Shown here: positions 9,093 through 18,060 of the stretch, one piece after another | Numbering within the stretch: position 1 is the first letter of the stretch | How the letters are laid out: each line of letters begins with the position of its first letter | Source: Actinomycetospora straminea | GTDB taxonomy: Bacteria; Actinomycetota; Actinomycetes; Mycobacteriales; Pseudonocardiaceae | Assembly (NCBI RefSeq): GCF_028737255.1 | Contig: NZ_JAQZAN010000010.1 | Coordinates: forward strand, 1 to 64,000 | Direction of reading: 5' to 3' | DNA: 64,000 bases | Position numbers and translations under genes: made by a program | The notes under the pieces: model-generated | What the model saw: only the letters and a program-made list of their open reading frames with translations | The model's database searches: none | Told to the model about the DNA's origin: nothing

Positions 9093-9962
9093 TCACTGCT
9101 GCCCGACGGCGTGCTGCCGGATCCGGGGGCGGCTGTTCTGCCACAGGTCCTCGAAGTGGCGGTCGGCGAGCTGCGCGAGGGTCCGGCCGCCGGGTTCCTC
9201 GGGGGTCAGCCGCAGTCGCAGGAACGGGGCGTGCACGGCCATCTGCTTGCGCCAGAACAGTCTCAGCAGGATGACGTCGTCGTAGCCGATGAGGTACACG
9301 ACCGGGTTGCCGTCGTAGAGCCGGGTCTCCACGGCCTCCAGCGCTGGGCTGGTCTCACAGTTCCAGTCCCAGTTCTGCAGCTCGGCGCGGATCTGGTCGG
9401 TCGCGAAGGACGACGCCTTGCCAAGCTCGGCGCTGCGCTGGGCGGCGTGGTCGGAGTCCGGGTCGAGGAGGAGCAGACGCGCCGTCGCCCCCTTCGTGAC
9501 GGCGCCCTTGAGCGCCTCGGCCAGGTCGTTGCCCGGCCCCGTCCAGCTCGCGAGGACCCGGACCGACGTCGCCCTGCGCACCTCCTCGGTCCACGAGGTG
9601 CGCGCGAGGTTCGGCGACGCGTCGGCGACGCCCACCTCCGCCAGCCGGGTCTCGAGCTCCGCGTCGCGGGTGACCGCGTCGGCGACGCTCCGCGCCAGGC
9701 TGCCCGTGCTGACGGCCTGGTGGACAGCGGTGATCTTCGTGTCGAGGTCCTCGAGCCGGGTGATCCGCTCGATCAGCCCGGTGATCGCCAGCAGCGCGAG
9801 CAGGCCGATCGTGATCCCGACCAGGGTGTTCTGGGAGAAGTCCCGGAAGAACTGCGCCACGAACACCACGAGGCCGACCACCGCGGTGGCGATCTCGAAG
9901 TACAGCCCGATCCGCCGTTTCAGGTGGCGCCCGAGCGCCCGCACGAAGTCAGCCGTCGACAT
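9093..9962 (-). CDS. two-TM protein with DUF5919/PLD-like C-terminal domain, 289 aa
   Basis: ATG at 9962 follows a GGGGGG Shine-Dalgarno. TM helices lie at about residues 20-38 and 46-65, followed by a coiled-coil-like stretch (LEDLDTKITAVHQAV). The C-terminal half, about residues 125-285, contains VRVLASWTGPGND, ARLLLLDPDSDHAAQR, YLIGYDDVILLRLFW and FEDLWQNS. This pattern matches DUF5919-type, phospholipase D-like domains found in actinobacterial regulators; classic HxKxxxxD motifs are not seen. It probably sits in the membrane with its sensor or effector domain in the cytoplasm. The gene is complete although flanked by remnants. Confidence 0.6.
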   Translation of the reverse strand: MSTADFVRALGRHLKRRIGLYFEIATAVVGLVVFVAQFFRDFSQNTLVGITIGLLALLAITGLIERITRLEDLDTKITAVHQAVSTGSLARSVADAVTRDAELETRLAEVGVADASPNLARTSWTEEVRRATSVRVLASWTGPGNDLAEALKGAVTKGATARLLLLDPDSDHAAQRSAELGKASSFATDQIRAELQNWDWNCETSPALEAVETRLYDGNPVVYLIGYDDVILLRLFWRKQMAVHAPFLRLRLTPEEPGGRTLAQLADRHFEDLWQNSRPRIRQHAVGQQ

Positions 9963-10090
9963 CGGTCCCCCCTCGCCCCGCGACGAGCATGGCGCCCGAG
10001 CACGACCGCGAGGAACGAGTGCCACCCTGACGGCCCAGGGACCGGGACGAGCCGTCGCCGCCCGGTTCCGCGGGGTGACGACGAGGGCGC

Positions 10091-10640
10091 TCAGCGCAGC
10101 AGCTCCCGCACCGCGCGGGCGTCGGGACACGCCAGGGCCGCGGCCGCCAGCCCCCGCGCCCGGGCCAGGTCGACGTCCCGCACCGCCTGCTTGACGACGC
10201 CCACGGCGGCGGGGGCCGCCGACAGCTCGCGCACCCCCAATCCCAGGAGCAGGGCGGCGGCCTGCTCGTCGCCGGCCACCTCGCCGCACACCGCGACGAG
10301 CGCGTGGTCACCGGCCCCCGCGGCGGTCGCCGCGATTAGCGCGAGCACCCCGGGGTCGAGGGCGTCGGCGAGCGCGGCGACCGCGTCGTTGCCGCGCTCG
10401 GCGGCCAGGGCGTACTGGGGCAGGTCGTTGGTGCCGATCGAGAGAAAGTCGACCATTGGCGCTAATGCGGCCGCCTTGAGCGCCGCCGCCGGGACCTCGA
10501 CCATGATCCCCACCCGAAGGTCGGCGGGCCGTCCCCGGCCGCCGGCGTCGATCGCGGTGTCGAGCGCGCCGCGGGCGGCGACGAGCTCGTCGACCGTGCT
10601 GACCATCGGGAACATGACGTCGACCGGGTGGTCGTGGGCG
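10091..10640 (-). pseudogene. ptsI: PTS enzyme I (PtsI), C-terminal fragment
   Basis: The encoded segment has the C-terminal landmarks of phosphoenolpyruvate-protein phosphotransferase: HPVDVMFPMVSTVDEL, VGIMVEVPAAAL, DFLSIGTNDLPQYALAAERG and VAVCGEVAGD. Enzyme I is normally about 550 residues, and only the last 180 or so, part of the PEP-binding barrel, remain. The phosphohistidine domain and N-terminal HPr-binding domain are missing. The family's usual NDLTQY reads NDLPQY here. A GTN-containing active-site strand and a Cys equivalent are kept, but a truncated barrel cannot phosphorylate HPr. Confidence 0.8.
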
Positions 10641-10824
10641 ACCCGGACGGCCGGTTCATCGACGGCGTGCGTGCCCCGGGCCCCTCAGACGTAGACATCG
10701 AGCTCGATTGCTCGCGAAGGGTAATCAGCCGGCTCGTCGCAGTCGAGCGGGCTTTCACGGCGCGGCCAGCGATCGGCACGCGAGCTGGCATCTGCGGGTA
10801 CGGCACCATGCCGGGATCCGACGC

Positions 10825-11145
10825 ATGGCCCACGCCTCCTTCAGAGCCGAGCAGGAAGCCGGGCGGTACGCCGAGCACGTCCGCCCGATCAACGAGCTCG
10901 TCGACGAACTCAGCGGCACCGAGCGCCGGTGGCTGCCCCACGTGCGCCCGCGCACGGTGGGACCGGCGCGCGCGTCCTGACGGTGCTGCGCGACCCGGGC
11001 CCGAAGACGCAGCGAGGTGTCGGCAGCGGGTTCCGATGCGTGGAGAACGACGACCAGACCGCGCAGACGCAGATGGAGCTGATGAGCGCCGCCGGCCTGG
11101 ACATCACCGACATCACGCCCCGGAACGCCTACCCCTGGTACATCA
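10825..11145 (+). pseudogene. uracil-DNA glycosylase, frameshifted and truncated
   Basis: ATG 10825 starts MAHASFRAEQEAGRYAEHV, typical of the actinobacterial uracil-DNA glycosylase family. The frame breaks near 10945. A second frame continues with ARVLTVLRDPGPKTQRG, VENDDQTAQTQMELM and ITPRNAYPWYI. It stops abruptly at the att-like repeat (11146), about halfway through the family. Family members remove uracil from DNA. Loss of the C-terminal half and one frameshift make this copy dead. The truncation point coincides with a sequence matching the 3' end of tRNA-Lys. Confidence 0.75.
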
Positions 11146-11168
11146 TTCGGGTTTCGAGTCCCTGACGG
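11146..11168 (+). repeat. att-like direct repeat, left copy (tRNA-Lys 3' end match)
   Basis: These 23 bases match 57569-57591 with one mismatch (T at 11152 versus G at 57575). They correspond to the T-arm and part of the acceptor strand of a tRNA-Lys gene, in the same orientation as the right copy. They sit exactly at the break of the uracil-DNA glycosylase gene. This is consistent with one end of an integrated element, although chance or a duplicated tRNA scrap cannot be excluded. Confidence 0.5.
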
Positions 11169-11450
11169 ACCATCGCCGCACGGCCCGGCCTCTTGACAAC
11201 AACGCAGTTCGACGACGGTCTGTGAGACCAGGAGAAGACCGCGCGGAGCCTCGACGGGTGCGAGCCGCCGAACGGGGCACGACCCTGGCCTGACGTCACG
11301 GAGGGTGGCAGCCTGCCGCCCGGGGGCTGCTCGACGGGACGTTGGGCCCCGCTCGCGCCGACGGCGCCCCCTCTCCGCGGGGCCTCTCGCCGAGAAACCA
11401 CGTGTGCGTCGGCATCGAGCTCGACCACCCGTCAGCGGAAAGGGCTATTA

Positions 11451-12323
11451 ATGACCGACATCGCGCTGGGGTACACGCCCAACACCAGGCGGGTGTACGA
11501 CGCACCACTACTGCGCGGTGTCGACGGCGACACGGTCAACATCGATCAGGCAGTACGCATGGTTTCCATCGACACACCTGAAACCCACCTCGGCGGCTCT
11601 GCTCCTACCGCGCAAGCCACCCTCGACCGATGCCGACAGCGACTCGAGAACGGCGACTACGACGCCATCGACGAAGTCCTGCGCGAACATCTCATCGAGC
11701 GGCTCGTTACTAACGCAGCGGCCAAGCACCTCGGCGCCGGCGCCCGCGCCGGCCAGGAGTTCGCCCGGATGCGCGCCGAGAGACTGGTCATCGACCCCAC
11801 CACCGGCGTCGGCAAGGTCGGCATCGTCGTCAGCGGAGAGGTCATCGAAGAGAACGGGCGTCTGCTGGCCTACGTCACTCCCTGGCTCAAAGCGCCCCTC
11901 CCGCACCCTGACGACCCGCGCCGACGGACCTTCAACCTCCAGCTGATCGAGACCGGCTGGGCCGCGTTCTTCCCGATCTACCCGTCCCTGCCCCGCGACG
12001 CCGACCTCAACCGCGCCGTCCGTGCGGCCGAAGACGCCTGGGAACGAAAGCTCGGCGTCTGGGACGAGTTCGGTCAGGACGTCCTGCTCGGCTACGAGTA
12101 TCGTGCCTGCCTCAAACTCGGCGCCGCCGATCCACCCAACGGACCCGCCCCTACGCCCGCAGAACGTATCGCCCAAGCCTTCCGACGCGTCTGCATCGAC
12201 GTGCGCGACCGGACGATCCTCGGACTCTTCGGCTACCACCAGATCGACCCACCCTATCGGCTTTGGACCTGGCAGGACGACCTCGACGAAGCCCGCACCG
12301 TCCTCAACCTCCGCGGTGCCTAA
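11451..12323 (+). CDS. staphylococcal-nuclease-like (SNase/TNase) domain protein, 290 aa
   Basis: The N-terminal part reads GVDGDTVNIDQAVRMVSIDT then PETH, matching the SNase OB-fold. The first catalytic Arg (R36) and the Asp/Glu pair region (D41, E44) are in place. NGRLLAYV supplies the second Arg (R137). NLQLIETGWAAFF follows as in the family. A roughly 50-residue insertion separates the two halves, and the C-terminal 90 residues are extra. SNases cleave DNA or RNA with Ca2+. No signal peptide is seen, so action would be intracellular unless exported by another route. A GGAAAGGG site precedes ATG 11451. It is the first intact gene inside the left att-like repeat. Confidence 0.75.
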   Translation: MTDIALGYTPNTRRVYDAPLLRGVDGDTVNIDQAVRMVSIDTPETHLGGSAPTAQATLDRCRQRLENGDYDAIDEVLREHLIERLVTNAAAKHLGAGARAGQEFARMRAERLVIDPTTGVGKVGIVVSGEVIEENGRLLAYVTPWLKAPLPHPDDPRRRTFNLQLIETGWAAFFPIYPSLPRDADLNRAVRAAEDAWERKLGVWDEFGQDVLLGYEYRACLKLGAADPPNGPAPTPAERIAQAFRRVCIDVRDRTILGLFGYHQIDPPYRLWTWQDDLDEARTVLNLRGA

Positions 12324-12445
12324 TCGGCTGACCCGAGCGCAAACAACGAGCACGCCGAGGAGTGCGCCGAAGGGTGTATTGGCTGCAGGAAAGAGCCTGT
12401 CGGTGCCCCTGTCGATCCACGCTGACTCGTGAGGAAGCTAGGAGA

Positions 12446-13024
12446 ATGTCAAACTACGCACCGCTCATGCAAGCGCTTCTGTGGATAGCATTGCTTGTCA
12501 CGGTGGCGGTCATCTTCCGCTCCGACGTCCGCCACTACGACACGCACTCACGCATCGGCTTGGAAAAGAGGGCCAGGTCAAAATCGGCCCGGTCGAGCTG
12601 GGTGAGCTACGGCGAGATGTCCAAGACGTTGCAGAGGGGATCTCGGATCTCGACAGGCGGGTTACGAGGGCCGTAGCTGGCGATGGCAGATGGGATGTAC
12701 AGGAATCTAGAGAAACTTGACCAGAGTGGCGGGTCTGGCAAGTATCGGATGAACGCAGGTCTTGAGAGGAAGCTCCGCTACTTGCGAGACCTTGGCTACA
12801 TAGACACGACAACTCCGATCCGAGATATACCAGAAGAAGGGTCACAACTCTCCTCTCATGTGAGGATCACTGAGAGAGGACATACATACGTGGAATTGCG
12901 GCGCTCTTTCAAGAACGAGTCACGAGTAGAGCCACGGAGGGTTGCTCGACCTGCACAGCCCCCCGGTCCTACCGCGATGCCCAGTCGAGGCGCAGCTCGG
13001 CGTGCACTCGGCGGGCGCCGTTAG
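12446..13024 (+). pseudogene. TM plus winged-helix-like protein, broken by two frameshifts
   Basis: ATG 12446, with GAGGAAG upstream, encodes MSNYAPLMQALLWIALLVTV, a TM helix. Near 12535 the coding signal moves to another frame (GQVKIGPVELGELRRDVQDV, a coiled coil). Near 12685 it returns to the first frame (YRMNAGLERKLRYLRDLGYI, then HVRITERGHTYVEL), which looks like a winged-helix end. A TM-coiled coil-wHTH protein of about 170 residues would be restored by two indels. The last 30 residues to 13024 are low-complexity. The family is unnamed to my knowledge. Confidence 0.5.
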
Positions 13025-14012
13025 GTGCCGAACGAGATAGGTGGATCGCCTGGACCTGCTCGGTGAGCCATGCGTGGCGACCACCCGCACAGCTGGCGCC
13101 GACATCGTCCTGAGCGGCCGAGCGCCGCAGACACGACTAGGAGAGCTCCGACTCGGAAGCGGATCTGCGCCACCGGGTTAGCACGCTTCACGGAACAGCT
13201 GACGGCTGCACAACTCGACGCCGGAACTCCGGCGGGGTGCGGTGCAGCACGGACACGATCCTCCGGCGACCACATCCGCCCCACGGGTCGCTGTCCGCGG
13301 AAGCGGGGGAAGGCCAGCCACGCAAGACCGACTTTCACCGAAGGATCAAAGTTTGTCCGGCCGCCGCACCGCCATTGTTGGCGTAGGGTATCGATGCCAC
13401 TACCGCTCGTGCTTGAATCGAAGTCTGAATTCTTTCACTTGCAGACAATCACTCGATCGGTCGCTAGGCGTCAACTCTACTTGGGTGGCACCCTTTCGAG
13501 ATGCTGGCGTCGACCTGCTGACAACTCGTCCCGCCAGTACGCCGCTCGCAACGTTCGTTGCAACTCCTCGGAGGACCGGTTGTTCCTGACAACCACGCCC
13601 GCCCGGGTCGACGATGTCCACTGAGGGCGCGACGGACGAGACGAGGCTGCTCGACAGCAACCCGGGCGTTCGAGAAGCGGTCATTGTCGATGCGCAGTAT
13701 GTCGAGATCGCCACCCGCCTGGCCCGACTGGAACCCTCGTCAGGAGCGCCTTGTGAACTGGGGATTCGCGATGACCCATACCGCTGTGCGGCGATGGGTC
13801 GAACCGTCGGCCCAGGCGCCGACGGGATTCCCCTACCCGCGAGCGGGTGTCGGGCACTGGGTCGACGGTGACGCTCATGCGTCGAGGTGACACTTGCCAG
13901 GAAACCCTCGGCTCACCAGGACCGTTCCCCCAGGTTGCGCACCCGCGCCCGAGGTCGTCGTCGCGCTCGGCGGGCGGTGCTCGTCAGATCGGTGCCCTGG
14001 TGGAGGTTTGAC
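13025..14012. other. about 990 bases with at most one weak ORF
   Basis: The only frame with some protein-like character is 13614-13871 (plus strand, MSTEGATDETRLLDSNPGVR, then VDAQYVEIATRLARL). It has no recognised family and only a weak start context. The rest reads as decayed sequence. Confidence 0.3.
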
Positions 14013-15392
14013 ATGGCTGGACGCATTGGAATCGCACTCTCAGGCGGAGGCCACCGCGCGACCCTGTGGTCCTTGGGCGCGCTGCTTTATCTGGTGGATG
14101 CCGAGACCAATCGCAACGTCGCCGCGATCTCCTCGGTCTCCGGCGGGTCGATCACCAACGGCGTAATCGCCCACGAAACAGACTTTGCTCATGTCGGCGC
14201 AGCCACCTTCGAGGCACGGATGGCTCCGCTGGTGCGCCACGTCGCCAGCACGGGACTTTTCTTCTGGGGCCGCGGGACCAATGCCTACGTACTCTCCGTC
14301 TTCGCTGGCGCGCTGGCCGGCCTAGGGGGAATAGTTACGGCTGTAGTGTTCCTCTGCCTCGAAGGGCTGTCCTGGCGGGCGGGCGCAACCGTCGCCGGTG
14401 CCGCGCTCGTGCTCGCCGTCACGGCGTGGTGGTTCGAGCGCCGCTCTAACGTCGTAGAAGGGGCGCTGGCGCGGGCCCACTTCCACCGCGATGGGCGACC
14501 GACGCTCCTCCGGGACCTGGACTCATCCGTCGATCACGTGTTCTGCACGACCGAGCTGCAATCGGGGCAGCATCTCTACATCGCCCCGCGCTTCATGTAC
14601 TCGTACCGGCTCGGCGTGGGGACGCCGGCGCAGTTGCGGCTCTCAACCGCCGTCCAAGCCTCAGCCTGCCTGCCAGGAGCCTTCTCACCTCGGCGGCTGC
14701 CGACCCGGCCGCACGCCTTCTCAGAAGGGGTGGGTGCTGGCGCCAAGGCCACCGACATGCTGCTCACCGACGGCGGCGTCTACGACAACATGGCAGACCA
14801 ATGGCTCGACGGACTGCAGGACCGGCTGCGGCGGCTGCCGCAGCTCCCCGTGACAGCGCGCACCCTCGACGAGGTCATCGTGGTCAACAGCAGCAGCCCC
14901 CCCGGCTGGACGCCGTTGCGTCGCGCCCGACTTCTCCTCGCCGGCGAGTTGGCGACCCTGAAGCGGGTGAACAGCGTCATGTACCAGGTAACCACCCAGC
15001 GGCGGCGACAGGCGTCGGTCCGGGCCTGGGACGCGGCCGCACGGGGCGGGGAGGGCCAACGCGGCGCCCTCATCCACATCGCACAGTCGCCGTTCACCGT
15101 TGCCGACGCTTACCGAAGTTCGACCGCATGGCCCGAGCGTGCCACCCGTGCGCAAGACGTCCTCACCCTGCTTGAGGACGGCCCAGAGGGTCGGGCCGCA
15201 TGGCAGCGCCGGGCCGAAGACAGCCGCGCGGTTCCGACCGTCTTACGGGCGTTGGGGCGCGAGGTCACGGTCGACCTGCTGGAGCACTCCTACATCCAAG
15301 CCATGTGCAACCTGCATGTCCTTCTCGACTACAAACTGCTCTCGCTGCCCGACCGCGCGCGCTTCGCCCGGCTGCTCGACGGCCCTCCGTAG
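14013..15392 (+). CDS. patatin-like phospholipase with internal membrane segments, 459 aa
   Basis: The patatin catalytic elements are in order: oxyanion loop GGGHRA (residues 11-16), nucleophile elbow ISSVSGGS (Ser43 is the expected nucleophile) and the acid motif LLTDGGVYDN (Asp253). Between the elbow and the acid motif there is a hydrophobic insertion of two helices (about residues 91-140), so the enzyme is probably membrane-attached. Patatins hydrolyse acyl esters of membrane lipids; several bacterial defence systems use them to kill the host cell. Start ATG 14013 has GGAGG six bases upstream. The gene stands alone, with no nucleotide cyclase or STAND partner beside it, so its trigger is unknown. 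Confidence 0.85.
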   Translation: MAGRIGIALSGGGHRATLWSLGALLYLVDAETNRNVAAISSVSGGSITNGVIAHETDFAHVGAATFEARMAPLVRHVASTGLFFWGRGTNAYVLSVFAGALAGLGGIVTAVVFLCLEGLSWRAGATVAGAALVLAVTAWWFERRSNVVEGALARAHFHRDGRPTLLRDLDSSVDHVFCTTELQSGQHLYIAPRFMYSYRLGVGTPAQLRLSTAVQASACLPGAFSPRRLPTRPHAFSEGVGAGAKATDMLLTDGGVYDNMADQWLDGLQDRLRRLPQLPVTARTLDEVIVVNSSSPPGWTPLRRARLLLAGELATLKRVNSVMYQVTTQRRRQASVRAWDAAARGGEGQRGALIHIAQSPFTVADAYRSSTAWPERATRAQDVLTLLEDGPEGRAAWQRRAEDSRAVPTVLRALGREVTVDLLEHSYIQAMCNLHVLLDYKLLSLPDRARFARLLDGPP

Positions 15393-15398
15393 CGGCCC

Positions 15399-15644
15399 TC
15401 ACCAGGTCGGCGAGGCCGCTGCCCCCTCCACCCGGTCGAAGTGGTGCACCAGGCGGGTTAGGTCTTTCCATGCGTCGCGGGCGTGCTGCCACGACTCTTC
15501 ACGCGGGCGTCCAGGGCCAGCCCGGCCCGCTGGTTGAAGTACGCCAGTCGGATTCGTTGTCTCGGTGCTCGGCATGCTGGCCTTCTCGGGTGGGTCAATG
15601 AGCTCGAAGACGGTGGCCTCGCCTGAGGCCGTGGACCACCGCTC
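15399..15644 (-). pseudogene. C-terminal scrap of an unrecognised protein
   Basis: Minus-strand frames give RIRLAYFNQRAGLALDA and then, after a frame change near 15515, EESWQHARDAWKDLTRLVHH to a stop at 15399. Both look like real coding sequence from one protein end. No family is recognised and no start is present. Confidence 0.25.
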
Positions 15645-15869
15645 CCCGACCGGCTCTGGGTCGCCATCACCTACGTGGCGACCTGGTCGGGCATGGTCTA
15701 CTCGCGTTCGTCCTTGGAATACTCCCGGCGCGTCCTGGGATGGCGCGCGGCCACCAGCATGCGCACCAGCCTGGTGCTCGACGCGCTCGAACAAGCCATG
15801 TGGACCCGCGCCCAGCAGGGCGTCGATGAGCTCGACGAGCTGGTCCACCACTCCGACGCGGGCTCGCAG
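15645..15869 (+). mobile_element. IS3-family transposase remnant, left part
   Basis: Frames here encode DRLWVA, ITYVATWSGMVY, SRRVLGWRAATSMRTSLVLD and LVHHSDAGSQ, the DDE integrase core of IS3-family OrfB. A frame disturbance lies near 15700. The gene is cut after GSQ by the IS30 element and resumes with QYTSI at about 17330. The 5' part of the element is missing. Confidence 0.7.
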
Positions 15870-15875
15870 CGCAGA

Positions 15876-15894
15876 TTCAACTGGTCGTCGCAAC
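15876..15894 (+). repeat. IS30 terminal inverted repeat, left
   Basis: It reads ttcaactggtcgtcgcaac and pairs with the reverse complement of 17304-17322 at 17 of 19 positions. Confidence 0.75.
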
Positions 15895-15899
15895 ACCAG

Positions 15900-17282
15900 C
15901 TACTGCGGCGACCGTAGGTGATCTTGGAGGGCTTCGCCAGGGGTGCGCCAGCCGAGGGTCTTGCGGGGTCGAGTGTTGAGCGCTGCGGCGACGGCGTCGA
16001 GCTCGTCGCGGCCGTGCCGGGCGAGGTCGGTGCCCTTGGGGAAGTACTGGCGCAGCAGCCCGTTGGTGTTCTCGTTGGTGCCGCGCTGCCAGGGGCTGTG
16101 CGGGTCGCAGAAGTAGATCTCCAGCCCGGTGTCGGATTGGAGCTGGAGGTGCTGGGCCATCTCCGCACCCTGGTCCCAGGTCAGCGTCCGCCGTAGCGCC
16201 TCGGGCAGCGTGGTGATCTGGGTGGCGATGGCGTCGCGGACGGCCTCGGCGCCGTGCCCGGCCAGCGCCGGTCCGTTCTTGGGCGTCGGGCCGCTGCCCT
16301 GGCTGTGCCCGGGCATCGGGGGCAGCTCGAGCAGCATCGTGAAGCGGGTGGCGCGCTCGCCCAGCGTGCCGATCGCGGAGCTGCCCACGCCGAGGATGAG
16401 GTCGCCTTCCCAGTGCCCAGGCACCGCCCGGTCCTCCGCCTCGGCCGGTCGTTCGCTGATCATCACTTCGGGGGTGAGGAACTTCTTGCCCCGCCCGCGG
16501 ACCCGGGCCCGGGGCACCCGCAGCACTCGCCCGGTGCGTAGACAGGCGGCCAGTTCTCGGCGCAGCGCGCCACGTCCCTGCACGTAGATCGACTGGTAGA
16601 TCGCCTCGTGGGAGACCCGCATGGAGTCATCGTCGGGGAACTCCACCGGCAGCCGGTGGGCGATCTGCTCGGGGCTCCACGCGGTGGCCCACCGCCGGTC
16701 CTGACGCGGCCCGTGCCGGCGCTTGCGCCACGGCACCTGCGGGCCGCCGATCGGGCGCCCGTCCGGGGCGGTGACCTGGCCGGCGAGTCGCTCGGTCACG
16801 TACTCGCGCAGCCGGTCGTTCCTGGCGAGCTTGGCGGTCTTTGGGCGGCGGGCCTGCCGCTCGGCATGCCACTGCGCCACCGAGGCCCGGTAGTCCATCC
16901 GGCCGCCGCGGGTGGCGGCGTTGCGGCGCAGTTCCCGGGAGATCGTTGAGGCGTCGCGCCCGATCGCTCGGGCGATCTTGCGCACCCCGAGCTCCTGGGC
17001 CCGCAGCAGCGCGATCTCCTCGCGCTCGGCGAACGAGAGATACCGGTCGAGGGGCTCGTCGAGGGTGAACGGCGGCATCCCGCCACCGTCACGGAACCAC
17101 CGCGAGCCGACCGGGACCGACACACCGCAGCCCAGCGCAGCGTCCTCGCTGGAGAGCCCCTCGGCGATCAACCGCCAGAACTGGCGCTGCACATCGCGCT
17201 GATTCGCCGGCGGCCGACCCGGCGACTGCATAGGGGCTCGTCCCGCCCGATCCGAAGCCCGTCCTCTTGCTCGTTCCGCCAC
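15900..17282 (-). CDS. IS30-family transposase, 460 aa
   Basis: An N-terminal helix-turn-helix region (LSFAEREEIALLRAQELGVR, then IARAIGRDASTISRELRRN) is followed by the IS30 DDE core: GHWEGDLILG, TWDQGAEMAQH and the NENTNGLLRQYFPKGTDL region carrying the last acid. This enzyme catalyses transposition of the surrounding element. GTG 17282 is chosen because GGAGGG lies just upstream and the frame before it crosses the right inverted repeat; ATG 17231 is an alternative. The gene looks intact, so the IS could be active. Confidence 0.85.
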   Translation of the reverse strand: MAERARGRASDRAGRAPMQSPGRPPANQRDVQRQFWRLIAEGLSSEDAALGCGVSVPVGSRWFRDGGGMPPFTLDEPLDRYLSFAEREEIALLRAQELGVRKIARAIGRDASTISRELRRNAATRGGRMDYRASVAQWHAERQARRPKTAKLARNDRLREYVTERLAGQVTAPDGRPIGGPQVPWRKRRHGPRQDRRWATAWSPEQIAHRLPVEFPDDDSMRVSHEAIYQSIYVQGRGALRRELAACLRTGRVLRVPRARVRGRGKKFLTPEVMISERPAEAEDRAVPGHWEGDLILGVGSSAIGTLGERATRFTMLLELPPMPGHSQGSGPTPKNGPALAGHGAEAVRDAIATQITTLPEALRRTLTWDQGAEMAQHLQLQSDTGLEIYFCDPHSPWQRGTNENTNGLLRQYFPKGTDLARHGRDELDAVAAALNTRPRKTLGWRTPGEALQDHLRSPQ

Positions 17283-17303
17283 GACACCCTCCTCGATCAG
17301 GGC

Positions 17304-17322
17304 GTTGCGACGACCCCTTGAA
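17304..17322 (-). repeat. IS30 terminal inverted repeat, right
   Basis: Its reverse complement is ttcaaggggtcgtcgcaac, which differs at two positions from the left repeat. Confidence 0.75.
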
Positions 17323-17327
17323 CTCGA

Positions 17328-17640
17328 GCAGTACACGTCGATTGCGTTCACCAAACGCCTCGCCGAGGCCGGCGCGGCACCCTCGGTGGGCTTGGTCGGC
17401 GATGCCTACGACGGACGCCCTGGCCAAGTCGACGATCGGACTGTTCACGACCGAGCTGATCAAGTCCCGAGCGCCGTGGCGCACCGTCGAACAGGTCGAG
17501 ATCGCCACACTCGAAACGGTCGACTGGGTTCAACCATCGCCGCCTGCACAGCACCTGCGGCGACTCCCACCCGCCGAGCTCGAAGCCGCCCCACTACCGT
17601 CACCACCGGCCCCACCTGAGGCCGGCGCACTCAAGCCGAT
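17328..17640 (+). mobile_element. IS3-family transposase remnant, right part
   Basis: QYTSIAFTKRLAEAGAAPSV resumes the interrupted OrfB. Further segments in a shifted frame (STIGLFTTELIKSRAPWRTV, VEIATLETVDW, PPAELEA) match the C-terminal end of the family. There are at least two frameshifts. The element is dead irrespective of the IS30 insertion. Confidence 0.65.
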
Positions 17641-18060
17641 AGCTCTCCGAACACGCCGGAGCGGTTCTTCAAGCCCCGGCGACGGTGGCGCAGTTCGCGG
17701 TCGGCGATCTGGGCGCCAAATCCGCCCGGGGCGGGTGTTGGTGGCGAACGCGGTGACCCGGTTGCCGTCGTGATTGGTGATCCGCAGCTGGGCGCCCGGG
17801 TGCGCGCTCGACCCGAGCGATGACCCGCATGCCCGCCGGCCACGAGGCGAGGTTGAGCATCCCGGTGAGCCCGCGACCCACGCCCCGGCACGGACCCCGC
17901 CCTCGGCGTCGAGTGCCCGACCTCGCCGAGTCCAAGTCCTCGCGAGCAAGTCGGCGGTGTGCTCGGGCGGCCCGAACCCGACCAAGTACGGCTGCGGCGT
18001 CCGGGTAGGCGAGTGATCAGGCCGTTGCGGCGCAGCCGGGTCACGTCCTAGCTGGCGCGG
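17631..18060 (-). mobile_element. IS1380-like transposase remnant
   Basis: Minus-strand frames give RVIARVERA, HPGAQLRITNHDGNRVTAF, ATNT and QIADRELRHRRR. This pattern is typical of IS1380-family DDE transposases (FTDxDGHRxTAFxTNT, then ADLELRHRRRARxEDR). The pieces lie in different frames and both ends are lost. Confidence 0.5.

Larger units (their letters stand above)
15870..17327 (-). mobile_element. IS30-family insertion sequence
   Basis: The element is bounded by imperfect inverted repeats at 15876-15894 and 17304-17322 that match at 17 of 19 positions. It holds a single transposase gene that fills it. It splits an IS3-family gene between GSQ and YTSI. A possible 4-base target duplication (gcag at 15866-15869 and 17328-17331) fits the short duplications of this family but could be chance, so the outer edges are approximate. 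Confidence 0.75.

Noticed and set aside
14013-15392. CBASS-type cyclic-nucleotide defence built around the patatin
   Set aside because: No nucleotidyltransferase or other CBASS partner lies next to it.
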